DNA of 64,000 nucleotides from Gammaproteobacteria bacterium (GCA_016712635.1 JADJQS010000010.1:1-64000); one strand, 5' to 3'; positions 48,504-57,577 are shown, numbered from the stretch's first letter. Made by a program: numbers and translations. The notes: generated from the letters alone by a model not told the origin.

Positions 48504-49606
48504 AACCGACTTCACTCCTTGCCCTGCTCCCGCTGGCGCCGTTACTGCTGACCGCCTGCACGACTGAGCCGGATTCCACAAACCCGCCTGCGGGCGCCGC
48601 AATCCAGGCTGCGCTGCACGACGTGGCGCCGGAGCAGATCGACGAGACCTACACCACCACCGGCACACTGGTCGCCGACGACCGCGTCGAGATCGCCTCG
48701 CGCCTGATGGGTTACATCCGCGACATCAAGGTGCGCGAGGGCAGCCCGGTGAAACAGGGACAGCTGCTGCTCACCATCGACCCGACGGAGATCGAGGCGC
48801 AGCGCGCCGAGGCCGAGGCGCGCGTCTCCCAGGCGCGGGCGCGCAGCGCGGAGGCGCAGGCCGATTTCGAACGCTACAAGACCCTGTTCGAACAGAAACT
48901 GGTGGCGGCCAACACCTATACCAAGGCGGAACTCGAAACCCAGGTGGCGCAGGAGGAACTGCGGGCCGCGCTCGCCACGCTCGATCGCGTCAAGGTGCAG
49001 ATGCAGTACGCCGAGGTGCGCTCCCCGGTCGACGGCGTGGTGGTGGAGAGGCTGCGCCGCACCGGTGACCTCGCCAACCCGGGCGCCACGATACTGACCG
49101 TGGAGAACCCCAGCAACATCGTGCTCGAAACGTATATCCGCGAGGACCAGCTGCGCCACGTGCAGCCCGGCGACGAGATCGCCGTCTCGGTCGACGCAGT
49201 CGGACTGCGCACCACCGGGGTGGTGACGCAGGTCGTGCCCTCGGGCGATCCGGCCACCCACAGCTACCTGGTCAAGGCCACCCTGCGCGAACTGAACGGT
49301 GCCCGCAGCGGCATGTTCGCGCGCAGCGCGTTCTCCACCGGGACCAAATGGACCGTGCTGGTGCCGGACACGGCGCTGGTGAATCGCGCCGACCTGCCGG
49401 GCGTGTACATCGTCGACCGCGACGGCACCGCCCATTTCCGCATGGTGCGCACCGGCCGTCACGTCGACGGCCGTACCGAGGTCATCGCCGGCCTCGGCGG
49501 CGGCGAACGTATCGTGGCCGGATCCGACACGCCGGTGCGGACCGGCGACCGCGTGACGGAGAAACCCGCCGCCGCGGCGGCGACGCGGGATCTCGCTCCG
49601 CAATGA
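48500..49606 (+). CDS. RND efflux periplasmic adaptor lipoprotein
   Basis: A 368-residue membrane fusion protein starting at GTG 48500 (overlapping the regulator stop), with GAGGAGGA about 10 nt upstream. A lipoprotein signal (LLLTAC) is followed by barrel-sandwich halves (MGYIRDIKVREGSPVKQGQ and VRSPVDGVVVERLRRTGD) around an alpha-helical hairpin (about 95-150). It would link the pump at 49603 to an outer-membrane channel. No outer-membrane factor gene is in the operon. Confidence 0.92.
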   Translation: MKPTSLLALLPLAPLLLTACTTEPDSTNPPAGAAIQAALHDVAPEQIDETYTTTGTLVADDRVEIASRLMGYIRDIKVREGSPVKQGQLLLTIDPTEIEAQRAEAEARVSQARARSAEAQADFERYKTLFEQKLVAANTYTKAELETQVAQEELRAALATLDRVKVQMQYAEVRSPVDGVVVERLRRTGDLANPGATILTVENPSNIVLETYIREDQLRHVQPGDEIAVSVDAVGLRTTGVVTQVVPSGDPATHSYLVKATLRELNGARSGMFARSAFSTGTKWTVLVPDTALVNRADLPGVYIVDRDGTAHFRMVRTGRHVDGRTEVIAGLGGGERIVAGSDTPVRTGDRVTEKPAAAAATRDLAPQ

Positions 49607-52600
49607 ACACCGGGCTCAACATAGCGGGCCGCCTCGGCCGGGCGGCAATGGGCTCGACGCTGACCCCCATCGCCGGCATCCTGATCTTCCTGATCGGCGT
49701 GGTCGCGCTGCTGATCACGCCGCGCGAGGAAAATCCGCAGATCGACGTGCCGACCGCGAACATCTTCGTCGCGATGGAGGGCGCAAGCCCCGAAGAGGTG
49801 CTCAATCTGGTGGTCAAACCGCTCGAGGCGGTGATGCGCGAGATGGCGGGGATCGACCACACCTACGGCCTGGCCTCGGATTCGCTCGGCATGGTGACGG
49901 TGCAGTTCGAGGTCGGCGCGGACAAGGAGGCGAGCCTGGTGCGGCTGTACGACCGCCTCATGCACAATCTCGACCGCATCCCGCCCGGCGCCGGCCAGCC
50001 GCTGGTCAAGCCGGTAGACGTCGATGACGTGCCGATCCTCGCCATCACCTTCTCCAGCGACCACCACGGCGACCTCGCGCTCAAGCAGGTCGCCGACCGC
50101 GTCAGGGAAGTCCTGGTCCCGCTGCCCGGGATCTCGGTCGCCGAGGTGATCGGCGGACGCAACCGCGAGATCAGTGTGCAGCTCGATCCCGAGCGGCTGG
50201 CGGCGCGCGGCATCGCCCTCGATGCGCTGCACGTCGCGCTGCGCTCGGCCAATTACGAGATCCCGGTCGGGCAGGCGGTGGACGACAATCGCGTCAAGCT
50301 CATCCGGCTGTCGGCCGCGCTGCGCAGCGCGCGGGACGTGGGCGCGATCGTCGTCGGACTGCACGACGGCCGTCCGGTGTACCTGCGCGACGTCGCCGAC
50401 ATCGCCGACGGGGCCGGTGACATCGAACAGGTGCACCGCATCGGCTTCGGCCCTTCCGCTGCTGCGCCAGCCACCGCGGGCGAACCCGAGCGGGTGGCGG
50501 TGACGCTCACGCTGGCGAAGAAACGGGGCACCAACGCGGTGACGGTGGCCGCGCGCGCGCTGGACGAGCTCGATAAACTCAAGGGCGACTTCATTCCCGA
50601 CGACGTCGACGTCACGGTGACGCGCGACTCCGGCGAGCGCGCCGACGCGGCGGTCAACCTGCTGGTCGAGCACCTCGGCATCGCGATCGCCTCCGTGGTT
50701 CTCATCCTGCTGCTGTTCCTCGGCTGGCGCGAGGCGGCGATCGTCACTCTCAACATCCCGCTCATCCTGTTCGTGGTGCTCGCGGTCGGGCTCATCGCCG
50801 GGCAGACCATCAACCGCATCACGCTGTTCGCGCTCATCCTCGCGCTGGGCCTGCTGGTGGACGACGCCATCGTGGTGGTCGAGAACATCCACCGCCACCT
50901 GCGGCGCGGCACGCAATCGCTGGCCGACAAGGCGGCCGTGATCATACGCGCGACCAATGAGACCGGCCGTCCGACCATCGTGGCGACCTTCGCCGTCATC
51001 CTCGCCTTCATCCCGATGGCCTTCGTGACCGGCATGATGGGCCCGTACATGGGGCCGATCCCCTTCAACACGCCGGTCGCGATGCTCGCCTCGCTGGTCA
51101 TCGCCTACATGTTCACGCCATGGATCGCGCAGCGCCTGCTTAAAGCCGGCGCCGCCGGCGAAGGCGCAGCGCACGAGGATGACTCGCACGGACGCGACCG
51201 CCTGCACCGCCTCTACACCCGCCTCGCGACGCCGCTGATCGAGAACCGCCGCACGCGCCGTGCGTTCTGGGCCGCCGTCGGCCTGCTGTTCCTCGCCGCC
51301 TGCTGGCAGCCGGCATGGCAGTTCCTGCGCCCGTCCGGCATCGGCGGCCCGCCCACGCCCGGCACGGTCGAACTCAAGATGCTGCCCAAGGGCAACAAGA
51401 ACACCTTCAACATCACCGTGGACATGCCCGAGGGTACGCCGCTGGAGATCACCGATGCCGCCGCGCGCGATATCGGCGCCGTGCTGCGCGCGCATCCCCT
51501 GGTCACCGATTACGAGACCTTCATCGGACGCGCCGGCCCGGTCGACTTCAACGGCATGCTGCGCGGCGCGACCGTCAAGCAGGGCACGCACCTGGGCGAG
51601 ATCCGCGTCAACCTGGTCGACACTCTCGAACGCAGCGTGAAGTCCGAACAGATCGTGCTCGACCTGCGCGCGCGCCTCGCCCCGGTGTACGCCGCCTGGC
51701 CGGCGGCGAACATCAAGCTGGTCGAGGATCCGCCGGGTCCGCCGGTGCGCGCCACCCTGCTCGGGGAGATCTACGGCCCGGACTATGACACCGCGCGCCG
51801 CCTCGCCGCGCAGGTGCGCGCCGCCTATGCGGACACCTGGGACCTGGCCGACATCGACGACTCGGTCGGCGAGGACCAGATCGAATACCGCGTGACGGTC
51901 GACAAGGAAAAGGCGGCCGCGGCCGGCGTCGATACCGAGGCGATCGCCGCGGTCATGCGCGACTTCGTCGCCGGCTTCGACATCGGCACCATCCACGCCG
52001 CGAGCGAGCGCAACCCGGTGCCGATCCACATCCGCATGCCGGAACGCTTCCGCATCGCACCGCGCGACCTCGACCGCCTGTTCGTCGCCAGCAGCGCGGG
52101 CGGGCAGGTGCCGGTGGCCGCCTTCACCGGGATAGAGGAGGTCGTTGCCGACAAGACCATCCAGACCAAGGACGGATTCCCCGTCGTCTACGTCACCGGT
52201 GAACCGGCCACCGGATCGCAGGTCTACCCGCTGCTCGACCTCGACGGCCGGCTTGACGGCGCGGAACCCCTGCCGGGCGTCAGGCTCACCACCGGCGGCC
52301 TCGGCTTCATGCGTCCCCTGCCCGACGCGACCTTCGACTACCGCCTGCTGTGGGACGGCGAGATGCGCCTGACGCTGGACGTGTTCCGCGACCTCGGCGC
52401 CGCGTTCATGGTCGCGCTGGTGCTGGTCTACCTGCTGCTGGCCGGCTATTACGGCAATTTCATCCTGCCGCTGATCGTGATGGGCGCGATCCCGCTCACC
52501 ATGATCGGAATCTTCCCCGGCCACCTGATCATGCAGCAGCCGTTCACTGCCACCTCGATGATCGGCATGATCGCGCTCGCCGGGATCGTGGTGCGCAATT

Positions 52601-52917
52601 CACTGCTGCTGATCGACTTCATCCTGGACAACCGCGCCCTCGGCACCGGTCTGAAGGAGGCGGTGCTCGAGGCCGGCGCAGTGCGCGCGCGCCCGATCCT
52701 GCTCACCGCGCTCGCCGTCATCGCCGGCACCGCGATCATGATGAGCGACCCGGTGTTCGGCGGGCTCGGCGTCGCGATGGCCTTCGGCACGCTGGCCTCG
52801 ACCCTGCTGACCCTGTTCGTCATCCCGCTGGTCTATTATCTGTGGCAGCGCGATAAATCTCAGGAAGGGGGACGGATTACGCAGGAGGGGGGACAGATTT
52901 CAAATCTGTCCCCCTAA
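49603..52917 (+). CDS. RND efflux transporter permease
   Basis: A 1104-residue inner-membrane pump starting at ATG 49603 (ATGA overlap with the adaptor); a longer reading upstream is a shadow. The proton-relay motif LLVDDAIVVVENIHR holds the Asp pair of helix 4, and the two halves each have one helix plus a large periplasmic loop plus five helices. The N-terminus TPREENPQIDVPTANIFVAM places it in the acriflavin-type AcrB/HAE-like group. The last 20 or so residues are encoded by palindromic repeats (52866-52914), which also supply the stop. Substrate unknown; control by the persulfide-sensor-like protein suggests reactive sulfur or thiol stress. Confidence 0.93.
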   Translation: MNTGLNIAGRLGRAAMGSTLTPIAGILIFLIGVVALLITPREENPQIDVPTANIFVAMEGASPEEVLNLVVKPLEAVMREMAGIDHTYGLASDSLGMVTVQFEVGADKEASLVRLYDRLMHNLDRIPPGAGQPLVKPVDVDDVPILAITFSSDHHGDLALKQVADRVREVLVPLPGISVAEVIGGRNREISVQLDPERLAARGIALDALHVALRSANYEIPVGQAVDDNRVKLIRLSAALRSARDVGAIVVGLHDGRPVYLRDVADIADGAGDIEQVHRIGFGPSAAAPATAGEPERVAVTLTLAKKRGTNAVTVAARALDELDKLKGDFIPDDVDVTVTRDSGERADAAVNLLVEHLGIAIASVVLILLLFLGWREAAIVTLNIPLILFVVLAVGLIAGQTINRITLFALILALGLLVDDAIVVVENIHRHLRRGTQSLADKAAVIIRATNETGRPTIVATFAVILAFIPMAFVTGMMGPYMGPIPFNTPVAMLASLVIAYMFTPWIAQRLLKAGAAGEGAAHEDDSHGRDRLHRLYTRLATPLIENRRTRRAFWAAVGLLFLAACWQPAWQFLRPSGIGGPPTPGTVELKMLPKGNKNTFNITVDMPEGTPLEITDAAARDIGAVLRAHPLVTDYETFIGRAGPVDFNGMLRGATVKQGTHLGEIRVNLVDTLERSVKSEQIVLDLRARLAPVYAAWPAANIKLVEDPPGPPVRATLLGEIYGPDYDTARRLAAQVRAAYADTWDLADIDDSVGEDQIEYRVTVDKEKAAAAGVDTEAIAAVMRDFVAGFDIGTIHAASERNPVPIHIRMPERFRIAPRDLDRLFVASSAGGQVPVAAFTGIEEVVADKTIQTKDGFPVVYVTGEPATGSQVYPLLDLDGRLDGAEPLPGVRLTTGGLGFMRPLPDATFDYRLLWDGEMRLTLDVFRDLGAAFMVALVLVYLLLAGYYGNFILPLIVMGAIPLTMIGIFPGHLIMQQPFTATSMIGMIALAGIVVRNSLLLIDFILDNRALGTGLKEAVLEAGAVRARPILLTALAVIAGTAIMMSDPVFGGLGVAMAFGTLASTLLTLFVIPLVYYLWQRDKSQEGGRITQEGGQISNLSP

Positions 52918-52958
52918 CCACCGACCACCGACCGACCGGAGACGGATTTTAATCCGTC
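52866..52958. repeat. Cluster of GGGGAC[AG]GATT palindromes after the RND gene
   Basis: Three related units: GGGGACGGATTA near 52866-52878, the perfect palindrome GGGGGACAGATTT-C-AAATCTGTCCCCC (52888-52914), and GACGGATT/AATCCGTC (52941-52958). The core equals the arms of the element at 35936-36022. The first two units lie inside the RND reading frame and encode its C-terminus; the whole cluster could terminate or process the transcript before the DUF2892 gene. Confidence 0.75.
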
Positions 52959-52998
52959 ACCTGAATCAAACCAACGCAACACTGAAGGAGGCCACACC

Positions 52999-53241
52999 AT
53001 GAACACCGAACGACTCATCCGCATCATCGCCGGCAGCTTCATCCTGCTCTCGCTGCTGCTCGCGCACGCCTACAACGGCGCCAGCCTGACCGCCGGCCCG
53101 ACCTGGCTGTGGTTCACCGCATTCGTCGGCGCCAACCTGCTGCAGTCCGGCATCACGCGCTGGTGCCTGATGGAGAAGATCCTGCTGGCGCTCGGCGTCA
53201 AGTCGGGCTGCGTGGCGATGCAGGCCGCACCCAGGAAGTGA
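52999..53241 (+). CDS. DUF2892 membrane protein (YgaP membrane-domain-like)
   Basis: An 80-residue protein with two helices (about 6-25 and 30-52), starting MNTERLIRIIAGSFILLSLL, the typical opening of DUF2892 proteins; AAGGAGG lies 8 nt before the ATG. In E. coli the same domain is fused to a rhodanese in YgaP, which is co-encoded with the persulfide sensor YgaV. Here it follows the regulator-RND genes by 81 nt across the palindrome cluster. Cys57-type and Cys71-type residues (RWCLMEK, KSGCVAM) are present in the C-terminal part. A role in sulfur handling is inferred. Confidence 0.85.
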   Translation: MNTERLIRIIAGSFILLSLLLAHAYNGASLTAGPTWLWFTAFVGANLLQSGITRWCLMEKILLALGVKSGCVAMQAAPRK

Positions 53242-53304
53242 TGCGCGACCGTACGCGTCATGTATAAGGAATGCGTATAACAGGCCCGGGGCGGAGCGCA
53301 AGAG

Positions 53305-53886
53305 ATGCCGTTACGCGTCATGACGCCTGATACAGGCGGAACCACACACCAGCCACGGACTCCCCTGCGTTTGTCCATTGCCCTCGCCCTGCTGCTGCCG
53401 GTATCCCAGTCCGGCGCCCAGGGCCAGATGCCGCAGACCTGCGATCCCGCCCTGACCGCGAGCACCCCGAGCGCCCGCTTCACGACGCCGGACGCGGGAA
53501 CAGTCATGGACCGCCGGACCGGTCTGACCTGGATGCGCTGCGCGGTCGGCCAGCGCTGGGACGGCGCCGGCTGCACGGGCGTCCCGCTCGCCTCGTCCTG
53601 GCCCGGCGCCTTTGACCACGCGCTGGCCCTGAACAAGGGCGGCGGATTCGGCGGCCATGCGGACTGGCGGGTGCCCGCACTGGCTGAGCTCGCATCGCTG
53701 GTCGAACATCGCTGCTACGATCCGGCGCTCAACCTCGATCTGTTTCCCGCGGCACCGATCACGGGATTCTGGTCCGCGGACACCCATCAGAGCCCTGATC
53801 ACGCCATGATGATCCATTTCAAATATGGCGGGCAGTACATGGGCAACAAGGACCAGGCCTGGGCGTTGCGCCTGGTGCGCGACTGA
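53305..53886 (+). CDS. DUF1566 (Lcl C-terminal) domain protein
   Basis: A 193-residue exported protein: a signal-like N-terminus (hydrophobic run at about 28-42) and one DUF1566 domain with its hallmarks DRRTGLTWMRC, HADWRVPALAELASLV and GFWSADTHQ. The domain occurs in many secreted or outer-membrane-associated proteins, related to the C-terminal part of the Legionella Lcl adhesin. Starts at 53305 or later Met codons are possible. No operon partner is obvious. Confidence 0.82.
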   Translation: MPLRVMTPDTGGTTHQPRTPLRLSIALALLLPVSQSGAQGQMPQTCDPALTASTPSARFTTPDAGTVMDRRTGLTWMRCAVGQRWDGAGCTGVPLASSWPGAFDHALALNKGGGFGGHADWRVPALAELASLVEHRCYDPALNLDLFPAAPITGFWSADTHQSPDHAMMIHFKYGGQYMGNKDQAWALRLVRD

Positions 53887-53991
53887 AGCGGGCAGCCCGA
53901 TCTTCGCCTACGCGGAGATTGAACGGCCGCCGTGCGCCCGGCCGCGTCGATCGGTTAAGATTGGCGTAAAGCCGACGCGCGCGCCCGCACC

Positions 53992-55152
53992 ATGCCCTCA
54001 CTCAGACAGCAGTTCCTGCTCGACCCAGACGTCGTCTTCCTGAACCACGGCTCCTACGGCGCGACGCCGCGGCCGGTGTTCGAGGCCTGCCAGGAATGGC
54101 GGCTGCGGCTGGAGCGCGAGCCGGTGCAGTTCATCAACAACGAACTGCCCGGACTGCTGCGGCAGGCGCGCGGCGAACTCGGACGCTACCTCAACGCCGA
54201 TCCGGACGACCTCGTCTATGTCCCGAACGCCACCTTCGGCATGAACGTGGTCGCACGCTCGCTGCCGCTCGCGCCGGGCGACGAGGTGCTGACCACCGAT
54301 CACGAATACGGCGCCGTCGACAATGCCTGGCTGCACGTATGCCGCAAGCGCGGCGCGCGCTACGTCCGCCAGCCGGTCTCGTTTCCGGCGGACTCCGACG
54401 CGGCCATCGTCGACGGGATCTGGCGCGGCGTCACGCCGCGCACGCGCGTGCTGTTCCTGAGTCACATCACCTCGTCCACCGCGCTGCGCCTCCCGGTCGA
54501 GGCGCTGTGCGCGCGCGCACGCGCGGCCGGCATCCTGACCGCGATCGACGGCGCCCACGCGCCGGGACAGATCGCGCTCGACCTGAGCGCGGTCGACGCC
54601 GACTTCTATGCCGGAAACTGCCACAAATGGCTGTGCAGCCCCAAGGGCGCGGCGTTCCTCTACACGCGGCGCGAACTGCAGCCCATGATCGAACCGCCGG
54701 TGATCGGCTGGGGCTACGGCGACAACCGCAAGCTGGTACAGAACCCAGACTATGTCGATGCGCTGCAATGGCTCGGCACCAACGACCTCGCCGCCTACCT
54801 GGCGGTGCCGGCGGCGATCGCCTTCCAGGAGAGGCACGACTGGCCGCAGGTGCGCGCGGAGTGTCACCGCCTGCTCGGCGGGGCGATTCAACGCGTCTCC
54901 GAACTGACCGGCCTGGCGCCGCTCTACCGGACGGACCGCCACTACGTGCAGATGGCGGTGAACGCCCTGCCGCGCATCGACGATCTTGCCGCCTTCAACC
55001 GTAACCTGTTCGACCGGCATCGGGTGGAGATCCCCTGCATCGAATGGAACGGTCGGCAGTTCCTGCGCATCTCGCTGCAGGGATATAACACCCCCGCCGA
55101 CATCGACGCCCTGCTCGCGGCGCTCGAGGTCGAGTTCCCACAACGACGCTGA
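53992..55152 (+). CDS. Class V aminotransferase family PLP enzyme
   Basis: A 386-residue PLP enzyme of the isopenicillin-N-epimerase-like branch. FLNHGSYGATPRPV opens the fold, the cofactor Asp is in TAIDGAHAPGQIALDL, and the Schiff-base Lys in AGNCHKWLCSPKG. Members act as epimerases, desulfurases or cysteine/ergothioneine lyases; the exact substrate cannot be told. It stands alone, ahead of the AT-rich cytochrome island. Confidence 0.88.
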   Translation: MPSLRQQFLLDPDVVFLNHGSYGATPRPVFEACQEWRLRLEREPVQFINNELPGLLRQARGELGRYLNADPDDLVYVPNATFGMNVVARSLPLAPGDEVLTTDHEYGAVDNAWLHVCRKRGARYVRQPVSFPADSDAAIVDGIWRGVTPRTRVLFLSHITSSTALRLPVEALCARARAAGILTAIDGAHAPGQIALDLSAVDADFYAGNCHKWLCSPKGAAFLYTRRELQPMIEPPVIGWGYGDNRKLVQNPDYVDALQWLGTNDLAAYLAVPAAIAFQERHDWPQVRAECHRLLGGAIQRVSELTGLAPLYRTDRHYVQMAVNALPRIDDLAAFNRNLFDRHRVEIPCIEWNGRQFLRISLQGYNTPADIDALLAALEVEFPQRR

Positions 55153-55517
55153 TATACCGCCGCCGGGCTCAAATATTGCCGGGCGCACAGTTTAACTACT
55201 ATTAGCCTGGATACGATCCATCCCACTCTCGAAATATACTGCCGCCAAAATCCCAATAGCGATTTTCCCACATACTTAACAATTAGGAGGTGTGAAATCT
55301 GTAAAATCGAAAATTTCATGGACGCGAAAAACTAATTCGGAATATCCAAGTGCCATGATCAAGATTATCATGCATCAAGTCGGCGATGAACCAAGGCGAA
55401 GCGATGTGGGATGCCCCGGCAGCAACCATGTGAGTTGACCTGCAAAGATTCATACATTAGCTTAGGCACACAGGCTGGATACTCCAACTACCATAAGAAC
55501 GAACCAATATCAGTGGG
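55153..55517 (+). promoter_or_regulatory. AT-rich leader of the Cyc2-like gene with candidate promoter
   Basis: No supported gene in these 365 bp. TTGACC (55435-55440), a 17-nt spacer and TAGCTT (55458-55463) form a fair promoter about 50 nt before the Cyc2-like start. AGGAGG at 55285-55290 has no start codon at a usable distance. The base composition drops abruptly compared with the preceding gene. Confidence 0.4.
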
Positions 55518-56813
55518 ATGGGGAATACACTTATGCATCGCTTGTATAGCAGTCCGTCGATTGTAATTTTCGCCTTGGTTTTTGCCATTTTGATTTTACC
55601 CCGGGAAGCCGCGGCGGTTCCCGCCTTCTCGCGCCAGACGGGTATGGCGTGCAACCTCTGTCATGCCCAGACATTTCCTTCCCTTAATGCGTTTGGCCGT
55701 GCATTCAAAGCGGATGGTTACACTATGGTGGGAGGGCAGAGTTTGATCGAGGGCGATCATCTATCCATTCCTATGGCGCTTAACATGTCGCTAATTGCGA
55801 AACTGCGCTACGACAAAACCAACGGCAACACAGACACAGGCTCCGACCAGGGACAAATCCAGTGGCCGGATGAGGCGGCGTTCTTGATCGGAGGCAAGCT
55901 GGCGGATAATGTAGGCTTCCTGGTAGAAGCCGGGCTCGCAAACATTGTAGTGCCAGTGGAAGTGGATACGACCACCGGTGAGGGAGAGGGCAGCGGCATC
56001 TCTCTGCTGGGATCCAAGATACATTTCAAGGCCGCGCAGGTCGGCAGCAATCAAATCAGTGTCATTCCATTTTCGACCGATGGTCTCGGTGTGGGCTACG
56101 GTTTCGAACTGCTCAATACCGGAGCTCTGCGTTCGCAGCGACCGATCGAGAACCGCACTGGATTCAGCGCCGCACAGGCTCTCGAGACGGGCAGCGGACC
56201 GGCGACTGGTATAGCGTTTGTCGCATCGAGCAATAATTACTTCGTCAACTACACCCCCTGGACGCCGGGTTTCGGTGGAGATAACTTCGATATCAGCCCA
56301 ACTGGCTTCGCCCATTATCTGCGCGCCGCTTCCCTGAGGGACATTGGAAGCTGGGACACGGGTTTCGGAATCCAGTTGTGGAGTGGTGAAGCAAACCCGG
56401 CCGACGTAAATGGTGTCGAGCAAAAGCTGGTGACAGATGCGTGGGTTGTCGACGCCCAGGCACTAGGTGTTGCCGGCAGTATACCGGTCAGCCTTTATGC
56501 CAGCTATGGCTCGGCAAAGGGTGATACGGACAGCCTGTGGAACACCAGCCCGGATGACGCCAAAGCATTTGCATTGATGGGACAGGTGGGCGTAGCACCC
56601 GAACGTATAAATGTTTATCTCGCCTATCGTACATTGGACAATGGGGCTGTAGAAGACAACAAGTTCAATGCAACTACGTTCGGTGGACAGTACCTGATCG
56701 CGCAGAATATTCGTATGGAGCTATTCTACGTCAAGGAAAGCGGCTCCGGCGTGGATACCAGAACGAGTGATCGCAACGCGCGTACCATGTTTCAGCTGTT
56801 TGCCGGTTTCTAA
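55518..56813 (+). CDS. cyc2: Cyc2-like outer-membrane porin-cytochrome fusion
   Basis: A 431-residue protein: signal peptide (cleavage after AAA, about residue 33), a short cytochrome segment with one haem motif CNLCH (45-49) in the context VPAFSRQTGMACNLCHAQTF, then FPSLNAFGRAFKADGYTM, and a long beta-barrel with alternating strands ending in the outer-membrane signature aromatic MFQLFAGF. This order and the FARQTG/LNAFGR motifs are those of Cyc2, the Fe(II) oxidase of neutrophilic and acidophilic iron oxidisers. ATG 55533 with GGGGA upstream is an alternative start. Codon use is less GC-rich than in neighbouring genes. Family assignment is good; iron as the substrate is an inference. Confidence 0.75.
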   Translation: MGNTLMHRLYSSPSIVIFALVFAILILPREAAAVPAFSRQTGMACNLCHAQTFPSLNAFGRAFKADGYTMVGGQSLIEGDHLSIPMALNMSLIAKLRYDKTNGNTDTGSDQGQIQWPDEAAFLIGGKLADNVGFLVEAGLANIVVPVEVDTTTGEGEGSGISLLGSKIHFKAAQVGSNQISVIPFSTDGLGVGYGFELLNTGALRSQRPIENRTGFSAAQALETGSGPATGIAFVASSNNYFVNYTPWTPGFGGDNFDISPTGFAHYLRAASLRDIGSWDTGFGIQLWSGEANPADVNGVEQKLVTDAWVVDAQALGVAGSIPVSLYASYGSAKGDTDSLWNTSPDDAKAFALMGQVGVAPERINVYLAYRTLDNGAVEDNKFNATTFGGQYLIAQNIRMELFYVKESGSGVDTRTSDRNARTMFQLFAGF

Positions 56814-56894
56814 TGGTAGGATATTTAGGCTATTCTTAAAGGAAACAGCGATAATGGATGATTGTATCATCTGTATTTAACAGAGAGGTATGCG

Positions 56895-57209
56895 ATGAAA
56901 ACAGCGATTGGATTGATAGCGGCCATTGGTATGATGGGCATCGCCGTCGTGCAGGCCGCCGATGGCCAGAAGATTTACCAACAGGCTTGCGCCATGTGCC
57001 ACAACGCAGGTACCGCCGGCGCGCCGAAAACAGGTGACAGGGACGCATGGAAGGATCGGATTGCACAAGGCGTTGAAATCCTGAACGAACATGCCATCAA
57101 TGGCTTCAAGGGAAGCAAGGGACTGATGCCCGCTAAGGGTGGTCGCTCTAATCTCAGCGATGATGATGTAAAGGCAGCAGTCGCGTATATGGTTGAGCAA
57201 TCTGGTTAA
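56895..57209 (+). CDS. Periplasmic cytochrome c5-like protein
   Basis: A 104-residue cytochrome c with a signal peptide (cleavage near QAA, about residue 22) and one haem motif, CAMCHNAGTAGAPKTGD. GLMPAKGGRSNLSDDDV has the Met ligand and the C-terminal helix AAVAYMV typical of cytochrome c5. The ATG at 56895 has GAGAGG upstream; an earlier in-frame ATG lacks support. Being 81 nt after the Cyc2-like gene, it is the obvious periplasmic electron acceptor for it. Confidence 0.9.
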   Translation: MKTAIGLIAAIGMMGIAVVQAADGQKIYQQACAMCHNAGTAGAPKTGDRDAWKDRIAQGVEILNEHAINGFKGSKGLMPAKGGRSNLSDDDVKAAVAYMVEQSG

Positions 57210-57577
57210 CTGAGAATGATTGGTCTACTTAGTACGGGGTGCCGCCACTAAGCACCCGGGCTGCCATGGTTACTATGATCCCATCATTGTAACTATTCAA
57301 TTGAATAGCGAGGTTTCTCTAAGCCTATCCTAAGATTCATCGTATAGCTTTTGGTACTGAAGACGACAGTTTGACAAGTGACGGCGACCAGTACAACAGG
57401 TCCCGACAATGACGACGGCAAGACCTCACGCGTGACCGACTATGGATGTAAATAAACTCGAAACATTCATTTAGTCCGATCAATTTGGATCCAAAAGTGC
57501 CGGGCAGATTAATATTTCGTCTACCGAATAGTTAGACCACCGCGGTCGCTTTGGGCAAAATTTTCTAGGATCCGAAT
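57210..57577. promoter_or_regulatory. AT-rich intergenic region with a 16-bp palindrome and possible promoter
   Basis: No gene is supported in these 368 bp. It contains the perfect palindrome CTATTCAATTGAATAG (57293-57308), a possible operator, a hairpin GGGTGC/GCACCC after the c5-like gene, and a weak promoter pair TTGGAT (57485-57490) and ATTAAT (57508-57513) upstream of the b561 gene. Confidence 0.35.

Noticed and set aside
49459..52524. Very long minus-strand open frame opposite the RND pump gene
   Set aside because: His/Arg/Asp-rich sequence without domains, a usual antisense artefact of GC-rich codon bias.
55292..55440. Short frame beginning GTG right after AGGAGG upstream of the Cyc2-like gene
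   Set aside because: The ribosome-site-like AGGAGG is only 1 nt from the GTG, too close to work, and the product has no recognisable character.
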